Assembly: GCA_001822575.1 (NCBI GenBank) | Contig: MHRM01000006.1 | Location: forward strand, 3,529-10,718 | Direction: 5' to 3' | Source: Candidatus Taylorbacteria bacterium RIFCSPHIGHO2_02_FULL_44_12 | GTDB taxonomy: Bacteria > Patescibacteriota > Minisyncoccia > Phycocordibacterales > PALSA-1337 | DNA: 7,190 bases | In this document: positions 1-6,685 of the stretch, in pieces | How positions within the stretch are numbered: position 1 is the stretch's first letter | Layout: every line of letters starts with the position of its first letter | Position numbers and translations under genes: made by a program | Notes under the pieces: generated by a model | What the model was told of the DNA's origin: nothing | Databases searched by the model: none | The model's input: the letters and a program-made list of their open reading frames with translations, nothing else

Positions 1-2
1 TC

Positions 3-3000
3 TCCGCTACCCCTCAAAACGGCCAAGCCCCGCTCACCGTCTCTTTTGACGCCTCTGCCTCACAGGACTCTGATGGCTCCATCTCTTCCTACTCCTGGAA
101 CTTTGGCGACTCTGCTTCCTTTTCCAACACCGCCACAAGTCAAACAACCTCCCACACCTACACTTCAGCCGGAACCTACACCGCCACCCTCACCGTAATA
201 GACAATCAAGGAGCCACAGCCAACACCACCAAAACCATTACTGTCACCTCTCCAGGAGAAACTCTAAACCTAGCCCCTGTCATAGCCCCCATCTCCAACC
301 AAACCATTACTTTGCCATCAACAGCTTCTCTTACTACCACTGCCACTGACGACGGTCTCCCCACTGGCTCCACTCTCTCTTACCAATGGACCAAGCAATC
401 AGGCCCCGGCACAGTCACTTTCTCTTCACCAACCTCTCCCAACACCACAGCCCTATTCTCCCAATCAGGCACCTACATTCTTCGTCTGTCTGTTTCTGAT
501 TCTCTTTTGACTGCAACTAAAGATGTAACCATTACCGTTAATCCTCAAATCACACAAGACACCACTCCTCCCACTGTCACCAACACCACTGTCTCTTCTT
601 TTCCTCCCAACACCACCCAAACTTTTCTAACCATAACTACCAACGAATTTGCTACCTGCAAGTATGGCACAACAGCTAACACTTCCTACGCCAACCTTCC
701 CAATACTTTCACCAATACAAACAATACTCTTCATTCAACCACTGTTTCTAACCTAGAAAACGGTCGCACCTACACCTATTACACCAGATGCCAAGACACG
801 GCAGGGAACCCAAATACTCAAGACACCACTATTTCCTTTCAAGTCAGAAATCCTATCGTAACTAACGCGCAGGTGATTGGCAGTGAAGCGCTGCAAGAAT
901 TCCCGACATCAGCACTTTATAGCGGCATTGCCAACTTCAGGCCCGGTGATGGAGAGACTGTTGATATCAATCCTCCACGCTTTAGTTGGAGGTATAAGCC
1001 ACAGGTCAGTCCCTCTGCATTCCTTTGTTATAACTTCGTATGTTCGGCTTGGGCTCCTTATAAATTCGTCTTTCAGGTGGCTGATAATCCTTCTTTTACA
1101 AACCCCATCGTGAACGTAACCACGCTCTCAAATTCTTATAATTTTCTCGCGCCACTTCCAACCAATAAAACCTATTACTGGAGGGTCGGGTATATTCTTC
1201 CTAAAAATCTAACAAAGAATGATGTCTCTGATGCTGTGCTTGATGCAAATGCCAGTGATCACTATACGAATTCACCCAACTATGCATCTACCGTCTCTAT
1301 ACATTGGACACTCAAGGATGACAGCTGGGCGTCTTCGCCGTGGGCATGGTCTGCAACGAGGAGCTTCTTTGTGCCGAACAGTGCCGTTTCCTGGGATCGT
1401 TCAATGCTTGCGAGTAGGACAGAAATGTCCGCGGCATTGGATCAGCACCCAAATATTCTTATTAATGAATCAACACGCAATGATCTGTACACTTGGATCA
1501 GTGGCGGAAGCGGTGATGCCAATATTACTTCTTCCTGGAATTATATGAAGATTGCTGCCCAAGCTGCTATCGCTAGTTCGTGGTGGACTGGACGTACAGC
1601 AACGAGTTTAAATGCCGTTGAAATTGGTAAAACCCTTCTCGTTTCGCAACTTGCGTCAAGTCCGCGTGCAAATGTGGTGGAACGCGCTCTCGCAAATCAG
1701 ATCATTGCAAGCAATCCCGGAGCAGTTGTCGCCTCAATGGCTCGAGATTATATAAACAAAGGAAGTCAGAATGGCGGTGTCTGTCGCGACATTGTCGCAG
1801 ATTACAATCTGGTCAATGTGCTCAATGATCTCGCCTATGCGTATGACTGGTTCTATAATGATCCTGCCGCCATGAGTGATGCGGACCAAGTAACAATCCG
1901 TAAAGCCATAGAGTCGAGTTTGAAGACGGTAATGTATCAGGGAGGAATTGTCTATAACACGTATGATGGTGTGTCTGAACGCTGTGATACCAGCGATCCT
2001 GAGACGGCATACCCAGATGGAAAGACGGTTGGAGGGTCTTCCATCCTTCTTGGCGGAGATAGTCATGGACTGGTGCATATGTATTCGCGTATTCCATCAG
2101 CTCTTGCGTGCTATGCAGACAGCGACATTTGCAAGCAATTCTGGGAACTGGTCGGCAACTTTATGATCGGTATTACCTATCCCTTCAGTCCGGATGGAGC
2201 GCCTAATGCCGGTAGCGGATATTCGCTGAACCACTTGGCTACTAATGCGAGCGGCGGGGTAGTGAGGAATTACATGATAGCAACACTTGCTTTGCCTGAT
2301 GCCCACTTTGAGCTCAACCCTTTCTGGAAAGATACCATAAAATATTGGGACAAGTTCCTTCCGGTAGGTCTTCTGACCTGGGGCGACCAGTGGACGGATT
2401 ATGGAGGGGGGGATACCGGTTCGGTTACGGTTCAGGGAGGTGGGTGGCTCGCCAGATATACGAAAGATACCGTATACGCTACTCATGTACGTAATGATGT
2501 CGCGCGTTTTACCAACTCGGCCTCCATGGCAATGGATGAGAACGGCTACGGAGACGGACGAAATTTTGATTATATACCCCTCCAATTCGCTTTCCCCAAG
2601 CCCACCGGAACAGCCAACACTTCAGATCTCCATACGGTGTTTAATACTGATGGATATGCTCTTGGGTGCTCAGCTCAACAAAGTACACCCAACTGTTTCA
2701 AGAACGGTGTCGGCTATATCATTGAGGCAAAGCCCCGCGGTCTCGGAGTGGGAGGTCATGCGGCCTACAGTGATTTGTCCTACGACATTTGGGCATATGG
2801 TACCACCATCACTGCTGGAAGTGGCACAAGTGAAAGTACCCAAACTGATGTTGCATGGCTGTATCATCCGATGCAAAGAAACTCCATCTTAGTCAACGGG
2901 TTTGGAGAAATGACCGCAAGAATTCCCACCCATCCCTATTACAACAGGATCTTTGCCTGTCGAGGTGCGGAAGGATGTGCTCCTTCAGATGGAAATTATG

Positions 3001-5969
3001 TGTACATTGCCGTTGATGGCACCAATGGATATCCCATTGCGCCTGATTATGAGACCGCCTACGGATCCCACTTTGCCGGTAATGCCAATGCGCTGACGGC
3101 TCCGTACTACGCGAACTCACCGCTTGCTGGACTGCAAAAAGTCCGAAGACATTTCTTGTTTGTCAAAAACAAATACTTCGTCATCTATGATGACCTCCAA
3201 AGCACCCGTCCGATGACATTTTCATGGCTTTACCACATCCTGAAGCCCGGGTTTGACATAAATACCTATCTCAACCCCGATTTGTCTGTTTTCAATTTGG
3301 ATGAGGCGGATGCTTCATTCACCTACAAGAGCAATACGAAGAAGGTCTTCAAGGATTTCCAGGCGTATTCAAAAAGTCTCACCGGTCTATACAAGAATTT
3401 CTGGCGCGGGGGAAATCAGTTTACCTGGACAGATCCGTCAGCACCGCCTGATGTCAAGGTATTCGTCAAGCAGATACAGGACCCAAGCACGCTTACTATT
3501 GACAACCGCATGTACGATGATCGTCAAAGAAATCCCTTCACCGGTGAAGATTTCAATAACGATCAGAATGGCTTTCGATATGGAACTGCGGCGTATCTTC
3601 CCGCCGGTCAGGATCTCCGCACGAGCGCTCTGTGGTTCAATACTAAAGAAAAGCAGGAGAAATACCACTTTATGACCGTCATCTACCCCCAAAACCCCGC
3701 AGACAAGACGGCAGGGAAGCCCGACCCGAAGATTGAAAGAATTGACGACTACACCGCCCGCGTCACCAATCCCGACGGCACAGTAGATGTCATCTCCTTC
3801 AACAACAATCCCGAAGCCACGCTGGTAGTGGACTTGGAGAACATGATTCCTCTGCCGGTTCCAGACGGAGAATACGGCACGACTGGAGGCGGCTGCACCA
3901 CTAACTGCGGACCCACCACCTACGCTCTCTCGGTTACCAAACAAGGCGCTGGCCAAGGAACAGTCACCGGCGGCTCCATTAACTGCGGTTCTAGTTGTTC
4001 ACAATCAGGAATCTCAAGCGGCGCCTCGGTTACCCTCACCGCCGCTCCCTCCCAGGGTTCAACCTTCACCTCCTGGGGAGGAGCCTGTTCTGGCGCATCA
4101 CTGACCTGCACCGTCTCCATGACTAGTGCCAAATCAGTGACGGCCACCTTTACTCTGTCAGGAGGTACTGCTCCAGACACCACTCCTCCCACAGTCACCC
4201 TCACCGCTCCTCTCGCTAACGCCAGTGTCTCTGGCACCGTCCCTCTCTCCGCCACGGCTTCCGATCCCTCTTTCTCTAGCCAAACCACTTCAGGCATAGC
4301 TGGAGTGCAGTTCAAGATGGATGGAGTGAACATTGACTTGGAACTCAACACCCCAAATCCAGGCACCAGCATCTATGCTGGCAACTGGAACACCGCGGGC
4401 GTTTCCAACGATTCCCACACTCTCACAGCCGTAGCCAGAGACATAGCGGGGAATACCAGAACTTCTACTCCCATTACCGTAACGGTCTCTAATGCCGTCA
4501 ACCGTCCTCCAGTCCTCGCCTCCATCGGAGCCAAATCAGTCAACGAAAACTCCTCTCTCTCCTTCACTGTCTCTGGCTCTGACCCCGACAATGATACTCT
4601 CTCCTACACTGCCGCCACTCTGCCTCTCGGCGCAGTATTTACTCCTGCGACCAGAACCTTCTCCTGGACTCCCAGCTTTACCCAATCAGGCGCCTTCCCG
4701 CTAACCTTCACCGTCTCCGACAATAGAGGAGGCACCGACTCTGAAACCGTCTCCATCACCGTTACTAATGTCAATCGTCCTCCAACCGTCAACGCCGGCA
4801 ACAACCAATCAATCACCCTTCCCGCCACAGCCACTCTCTCTGGCACAGCCACAGACGACGAACCAGCTCTAATCATCTCCTGGACTAGAGTCTCCGGCTC
4901 TCCTTCAGCGGTAATCTCCAACGCATCAATACTAAACCCCACCCTCACCTTCACCACTCCAGGCAACTATGTCTTCCGCCTGACGGCGAGCGATGGAACT
5001 CTTTCGGCCTCTGATGACATCAGTATCACCGTCTCTCCCGCCGTCATCACTCTCACCGATACCGACAATGACGGCATTCCAGATGTAAGCGACAAATGCC
5101 CCGACACTCCTGGCGCTCTGCGCTCCTTCGTCAACCGCGTCGGTTGTCCCAAGCCCAGAATGGACTCCTTCACCACTAGACCCAATCTGGACGATGTTGA
5201 CCTCAATTCCGTTTCCTCTTTGGAGCTCGGCGCCGCTCACGGCAAGCTCTCCTACCTCCACCCCAGAGCCGTTTCTCTTGTCTCAACCGCTCGTCTGGAC
5301 TTTGACAGCTATCTCCTCATTACCAAAAACAAAATCTCGGTCAACACAGCCAACCTCCCGCTCTTCGCCGAAGAGGCCACAACCACCATTACTCTCTACG
5401 ACATCACCTTCAGGACTCCTAAGATTTTGAAGGACGGCAACGCTTGTCCCGCCACCGTCTGCGCCAATCTCTCCTATGACTCCGTTGCTAAAACTCTCTC
5501 CTTCACGGTCAGCGGCTTCTCCACTTATGAAGTAGTGGAAGGGTATGTAGCGCCGGAACCTCCGCAACCTCCAACGGGTAGTCCCTCGACAAGCTCGGGA
5601 CCTTCGAGCAGTAGTGGAGGACGCACTCGCCCTCACACCGGCACCCTCACTCCCACCGTGCCCCAAAATCCCACCATCAACTGTCCCACAGGCTACAGCT
5701 GCGCGGCACAGACCCAAGCAACAATCACCTACGCCTTCACCCGCTCCCTCTCCCTCGGCTCCACTGGCCCTGACGTCAAAGCCCTCCAGCAAATACTGAA
5801 TGCCAAAGGATTCACCGTCTCCACCGCAGGCCCTGGTTCCAGAGGAAACGAAACCCTCTACTTTGGCCCTGCCACACAATCAGCCGTCATCAGATTCCAG
5901 ATATCCAAAGGCATTACCCCAGCCGTCGGCTTCTTTGGACCGATTACCAGGGGTAGGGTGGGGGAGTAG
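3..5969 (+). CDS. Giant modular surface/secreted protein with heparinase II/III-like lyase region and C-terminal peptidoglycan-binding domain (5' partial)
   Basis: The frame is open from base 3, so the gene starts upstream; a TTG at 312 lies inside a PKD-like domain and is not the start. Residue n begins at base 3n. Seen in order: PKD domain (about 5-83, motif SWNFGD at 31-36); PKD/REJ-like domain (91-182); Ig/FN3-like domain beginning DTTPPTV (186-282); heparinase-type enzyme region (about 296-1283); InlB-B-like repeat with Cys pairs (1304-1386); Ig-like domain beginning DTTPPTV (1391-1496); cadherin/He_PIG-like domain (1500-1589); PKD-like domain (1591-1679); TSP3 repeat (1686-1718); beta domain ending FSTYEV (1719-1847); Pro/Ser/Gly linker; peptidoglycan-binding domain (1913-1988). 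The inferred role is a cell-surface or secreted polysaccharide-degrading protein held on cell wall or matrix. No signal peptide is visible because the N-terminus is missing, and there is no C-terminal membrane helix or LPXTG motif. Base composition shifts strongly inside the enzyme part. The architecture is secure; the substrate is unknown. Confidence 0.93.
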   Translation, partial: SATPQNGQAPLTVSFDASASQDSDGSISSYSWNFGDSASFSNTATSQTTSHTYTSAGTYTATLTVIDNQGATANTTKTITVTSPGETLNLAPVIAPISNQTITLPSTASLTTTATDDGLPTGSTLSYQWTKQSGPGTVTFSSPTSPNTTALFSQSGTYILRLSVSDSLLTATKDVTITVNPQITQDTTPPTVTNTTVSSFPPNTTQTFLTITTNEFATCKYGTTANTSYANLPNTFTNTNNTLHSTTVSNLENGRTYTYYTRCQDTAGNPNTQDTTISFQVRNPIVTNAQVIGSEALQEFPTSALYSGIANFRPGDGETVDINPPRFSWRYKPQVSPSAFLCYNFVCSAWAPYKFVFQVADNPSFTNPIVNVTTLSNSYNFLAPLPTNKTYYWRVGYILPKNLTKNDVSDAVLDANASDHYTNSPNYASTVSIHWTLKDDSWASSPWAWSATRSFFVPNSAVSWDRSMLASRTEMSAALDQHPNILINESTRNDLYTWISGGSGDANITSSWNYMKIAAQAAIASSWWTGRTATSLNAVEIGKTLLVSQLASSPRANVVERALANQIIASNPGAVVASMARDYINKGSQNGGVCRDIVADYNLVNVLNDLAYAYDWFYNDPAAMSDADQVTIRKAIESSLKTVMYQGGIVYNTYDGVSERCDTSDPETAYPDGKTVGGSSILLGGDSHGLVHMYSRIPSALACYADSDICKQFWELVGNFMIGITYPFSPDGAPNAGSGYSLNHLATNASGGVVRNYMIATLALPDAHFELNPFWKDTIKYWDKFLPVGLLTWGDQWTDYGGGDTGSVTVQGGGWLARYTKDTVYATHVRNDVARFTNSASMAMDENGYGDGRNFDYIPLQFAFPKPTGTANTSDLHTVFNTDGYALGCSAQQSTPNCFKNGVGYIIEAKPRGLGVGGHAAYSDLSYDIWAYGTTITAGSGTSESTQTDVAWLYHPMQRNSILVNGFGEMTARIPTHPYYNRIFACRGAEGCAPSDGNYVYIAVDGTNGYPIAPDYETAYGSHFAGNANALTAPYYANSPLAGLQKVRRHFLFVKNKYFVIYDDLQSTRPMTFSWLYHILKPGFDINTYLNPDLSVFNLDEADASFTYKSNTKKVFKDFQAYSKSLTGLYKNFWRGGNQFTWTDPSAPPDVKVFVKQIQDPSTLTIDNRMYDDRQRNPFTGEDFNNDQNGFRYGTAAYLPAGQDLRTSALWFNTKEKQEKYHFMTVIYPQNPADKTAGKPDPKIERIDDYTARVTNPDGTVDVISFNNNPEATLVVDLENMIPLPVPDGEYGTTGGGCTTNCGPTTYALSVTKQGAGQGTVTGGSINCGSSCSQSGISSGASVTLTAAPSQGSTFTSWGGACSGASLTCTVSMTSAKSVTATFTLSGGTAPDTTPPTVTLTAPLANASVSGTVPLSATASDPSFSSQTTSGIAGVQFKMDGVNIDLELNTPNPGTSIYAGNWNTAGVSNDSHTLTAVARDIAGNTRTSTPITVTVSNAVNRPPVLASIGAKSVNENSSLSFTVSGSDPDNDTLSYTAATLPLGAVFTPATRTFSWTPSFTQSGAFPLTFTVSDNRGGTDSETVSITVTNVNRPPTVNAGNNQSITLPATATLSGTATDDEPALIISWTRVSGSPSAVISNASILNPTLTFTTPGNYVFRLTASDGTLSASDDISITVSPAVITLTDTDNDGIPDVSDKCPDTPGALRSFVNRVGCPKPRMDSFTTRPNLDDVDLNSVSSLELGAAHGKLSYLHPRAVSLVSTARLDFDSYLLITKNKISVNTANLPLFAEEATTTITLYDITFRTPKILKDGNACPATVCANLSYDSVAKTLSFTVSGFSTYEVVEGYVAPEPPQPPTGSPSTSSGPSSSSGGRTRPHTGTLTPTVPQNPTINCPTGYSCAAQTQATITYAFTRSLSLGSTGPDVKALQQILNAKGFTVSTAGPGSRGNETLYFGPATQSAVIRFQISKGITPAVGFFGPITRGRVGE
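888..3849 (+). other. Heparinase II/III-like (DUF4962-type) polysaccharide lyase region within the giant protein
   Basis: Residues about 296-1283 form one enzyme-like unit. The first part (296-458) has the pattern 'NPPRFSWRY ... FQVADNPSF ... YYWRVGY', the N-terminal beta domain I associate with DUF4962/heparinase proteins. Next comes a helix-rich toroid-like part (464-823, with 'LNDLAYAYDWFY' near 607-618). It is followed by a beta-sandwich part (about 903-1283) with 'GGHAAYSDLSYDIWAYG' and 'RNSILVNG'. By analogy with heparinase II (His202, Tyr257, His406), the candidate catalytic residues are His688 in DSHG (base 2064), Tyr740 in AGSGY (base 2220) and His919 in GGHAAY (base 2757). The spacings of 52 and 179 are close to the family's 55 and 149. 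The 'HN' usually seen before the 'xxLVDG' strand is 'RN' here (959-960). Family membership is recognition by eye; the substrate (uronic-acid polysaccharide, alginate or other) cannot be told. Confidence 0.72.
5058..5156 (+). other. Thrombospondin type 3 calcium-binding repeat
   Basis: Residues 1686-1718 contain DTDNDGIPDVSDKCPDTPG followed by a second Cys in VGCPKP. The DxDxDGxxDxxDxC pattern is the TSP3 calcium-binding signature. It separates the Ig/PKD array from the C-terminal beta domain and probably acts as a Ca-stiffened spacer outside the cell. Confidence 0.88.
5157..5543 (+). other. C-terminal beta domain ending in FSTYEVVEG
   Basis: Residues 1719-1847 include 'ARLDFDSY', 'ITLYDITFRTPKILKDGNAC', 'CANLSYDSVAKTLSFTVSG' and the ending 'FSTYEVVEG'. 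I recognise this pattern (dG-Cys, Cys-x-x-x-SYD, tltFtVsgFSTYeV) as a recurrent beta domain near the C-terminus of large surface proteins in CPR bacteria and some archaea, but I do not know a formal family name. Its function is unknown; it may be a stalk or a membrane-distal adaptor before the linker. Confidence 0.5.
5581..5601 (+). repeat. Small palindromic REP-like sequence inside the linker coding region
   Basis: GTCCC (5581-5585) is the reverse complement of GGGAC (5597-5601), with an 11-nt loop containing TCGACAAGCTC. It lies in frame in the Pro/Ser/Gly linker and encodes part of GSPSTSSGPSSSSGG. 'CTCGACAAGCTCGGG'-type words resemble dispersed short palindromes I remember from many bacterial genomes, so this may be an inserted repeat unit. 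The copy number cannot be judged from one window. Confidence 0.4.
5739..5966 (+). other. PG_binding_1-type peptidoglycan-binding domain at the C-terminus
   Basis: Residues 1913-1988 show 'RSLSLGSTGPDVKALQQILN', 'GFTVSTAGPGSRGNETLYFG' and 'ATQSAVIRFQISKGI ... GFFGPITRGRV'. This matches the three-helix peptidoglycan-binding fold (G-x-x-G-x-D-V-x-x-L-Q and F-G-x-x-T-x-x-A-V-x-x-F-Q), including the inserted GNET segment common in Parcubacteria copies. It should anchor the protein non-covalently to cell wall, either the producer's own or that of a host cell. Confidence 0.9.
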
Positions 5970-6012
5970 TGATGGAAGTTGAACAGAATTACCACCGGCA
6001 GTGCCTTAGTCC

Positions 6013-6052
6013 GCCCCAAGTACGAGAGAAATCAGATTTCTCCATACGGGGC
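6013..6052. repeat. 40-nt imperfect hairpin element between genes
   Basis: Three nested stems are visible. GCCCC (6013-6017) pairs with GGGGC (6048-6052), GTA (6020-6022) pairs with TAC (6045-6047), and GAGAAAT (6026-6032) pairs with ATTTCTC (6036-6042) around a CAG loop. This gives 15 base pairs interrupted by an AA bulge and a CGA/CA internal loop. No T-run follows on the plus strand, so it is a poor intrinsic terminator. It ends 4 bp before a recognisable LamG-tail fragment and may be a REP/MITE-like palindrome or an mRNA 3'-end structure for the upstream gene. Confidence 0.6.
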
Positions 6053-6056
6053 AAGC

Positions 6057-6116
6057 ATCTACTCCCGCGCCCTCTCGGCCGCGGAGGTCAAGCAGTTGTA
6101 TTTGATGGGGAAGTAG
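6057..6116 (+). pseudogene. C-terminal remnant of a LamG (concanavalin A-like) domain protein
   Basis: The frame reads IYSRALSAAEVKQLYLMGK and then TAG at 6114-6116. 'IYxRALSAxEVxxLY' is the usual last helix and strand of LamG/laminin-G-3 domains in bacterial surface proteins. The rest of that domain is absent: upstream bases 5970-6056 are in the same frame but contain stop codons (TAG TGA at 5967-5972) and the hairpin. It is therefore a fossil tail, not a gene. No start codon and ribosome site belong to it. Confidence 0.65.
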
Positions 6117-6124
6117 GAATTGTG

Positions 6125-6133
6125 TGATATAAT
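6125..6133 (+). promoter_or_regulatory. Extended -10 promoter (TGaTATAAT) giving a leaderless mntA mRNA
   Basis: TG at 6125-6126, one base, then a perfect TATAAT at 6128-6133. No good -35 hexamer lies 16-18 bp upstream, which extended -10 promoters can tolerate. Transcription would be expected to begin about 7 nt after the hexamer, at 6139-6141, which is the A of the ATG at 6140. No usable Shine-Dalgarno is present; the only G-run (6134-6137) is 2 nt from the ATG. Confidence 0.6.
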
Positions 6134-6139
6134 GGGGTA

Positions 6140-6493
6140 ATGAAAAAACCTCTTGTCATTGCGTTTGGTTCTCAAGCCAAAGGCAGGGCGACAGCCACAT
6201 CTGATTTTGATTTTGCTGTTTTTTCTGGTGGACCCCTATCTCTTTCCGAGCGGACAGATATAGGAGAATCTTTGTCAAAAAAATTAAATATCAATGAAGA
6301 CAAGATCGACATCGTTGACCTTTATTCAGTTTCTCCGCTTTTAAAATTTGAAGTGGCTAAAAAAGGAAAACTGGTGGAGGGAGAAATGTTTGATTTTATA
6401 CGATTCAAAGTCCGGGCTCTGAAAGAGTACGAGGATACGGCGAAGTTTAGACGTTTGCGAGAGCGTATTATGATGAAAGACCATGTCGCATGA
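6140..6493 (+). CDS. mntA: Minimal nucleotidyltransferase, MntA-like antitoxin of a MNT/HEPN pair
   Basis: The 117-residue product has the MNT signature GSQAKGRATATSDFDF: Gly10-Ser11, then Asp22 and Asp24 as metal ligands. The likely third acidic residue is Asp57 in KIDIVDL, followed by the typical 'VSPLLKFEVAKKGKLVEG' segment. In characterised MntA/HepT pairs this enzyme neutralises the HEPN toxin by AMPylating the tyrosine of its RX4HXY motif. The ATG at 6140 leaves nine residues before GS, a little short for the family but workable, and no earlier in-frame start fits the promoter position. It overlaps the next gene by 11 nt (ATGTCGCATGA), implying translational coupling. Codons are A/T-rich, unlike the upstream surface gene, which suggests separate origin. 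Most of the catalytic core is present, so it could be active. An orphan MNT with another target is the alternative. Confidence 0.85.
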   Translation: MKKPLVIAFGSQAKGRATATSDFDFAVFSGGPLSLSERTDIGESLSKKLNINEDKIDIVDLYSVSPLLKFEVAKKGKLVEGEMFDFIRFKVRALKEYEDTAKFRRLRERIMMKDHVA

Positions 6494-6677
6494 ACTTCTA
6501 AATGATTTTATTAAAAGCAGTAACCTTAGGAATATTTTAATACACGAATACGATTTTGACGAAGATAATTTTATTTTCTACAAATCAGCCAAGGAGTTTG
6601 TCCCCTTGTACGAAGAGTATATAGAGGCTATTAAAAGATACATAGCTTCCAGAAAAGGAGGACAGAGAGACCTCTAA
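6483..6677 (+). CDS. hepT: HepT-like HEPN protein lacking its N-terminal half
   Basis: The 64-residue product contains LRNILIHEY (residues 15-23): Arg16, His21 and Tyr23 fit the HepT RX4HXY RNase/AMPylation motif exactly. A helix with 'EEYIEAIKRYI' follows, as in the C-terminal part of DUF86/HepT proteins. Family members are usually about 110-145 residues, so roughly the first 70-80 residues (the first two helices) are missing. The frame has a TGA at 6474-6476, so it cannot extend upstream, and I found no displaced N-terminal half in the remaining plus-strand frame across about 6300-6400. It starts inside the end of mntA. Either it is a decayed toxin left by a deletion, or a compact HEPN fragment that still dimerises. 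Identity as HEPN is fairly sure; function is doubtful. Confidence 0.65.
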   Translation: MSHELLNDFIKSSNLRNILIHEYDFDEDNFIFYKSAKEFVPLYEEYIEAIKRYIASRKGGQRDL

Positions 6678-6685
6678 CGGGGTGA

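Noticed and set aside
312..314. TTG at 312 as the start codon of the giant gene
   Set aside because: The frame stays open to base 3 and encodes a complete PKD domain before it; 312 is within the next PKD-like module.
2401..2892. 163-codon plus-strand ORF in another frame within the enzyme region
   Set aside because: It overlaps fully conserved-looking lyase sequence and its translation shows no family features.
3438..5879. Long minus-strand ORFs opposite the 3' half of the giant gene (up to 198 codons)
   Set aside because: They mirror the scaffold's biased codons, are low-complexity Val/Glu/Gly-rich, and show no recognisable domain; the plus-strand frame is clearly real.
5967..6116. Read-through of TAG-TGA to join the giant protein to the LamG tail, which is in the same frame
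   Set aside because: Two consecutive stops, a peptidoglycan-binding domain that already looks terminal, and a hairpin in between make it more likely a coincidence of frame (1 in 3) than recoding.
5972..6127. 51-codon plus-strand ORF starting at the ATG in 5972
   Set aside because: It covers the hairpin and the LamG remnant in another frame, has no ribosome site and resembles no family; its stop lies within the mntA promoter.
6140..6677. Alternative genetic code with UGA as glycine (as in Gracilibacteria/SR1)
   Set aside because: mntA ends naturally at UGA right where hepT begins, and no in-frame UGA occurs in the giant gene or the RRM gene.
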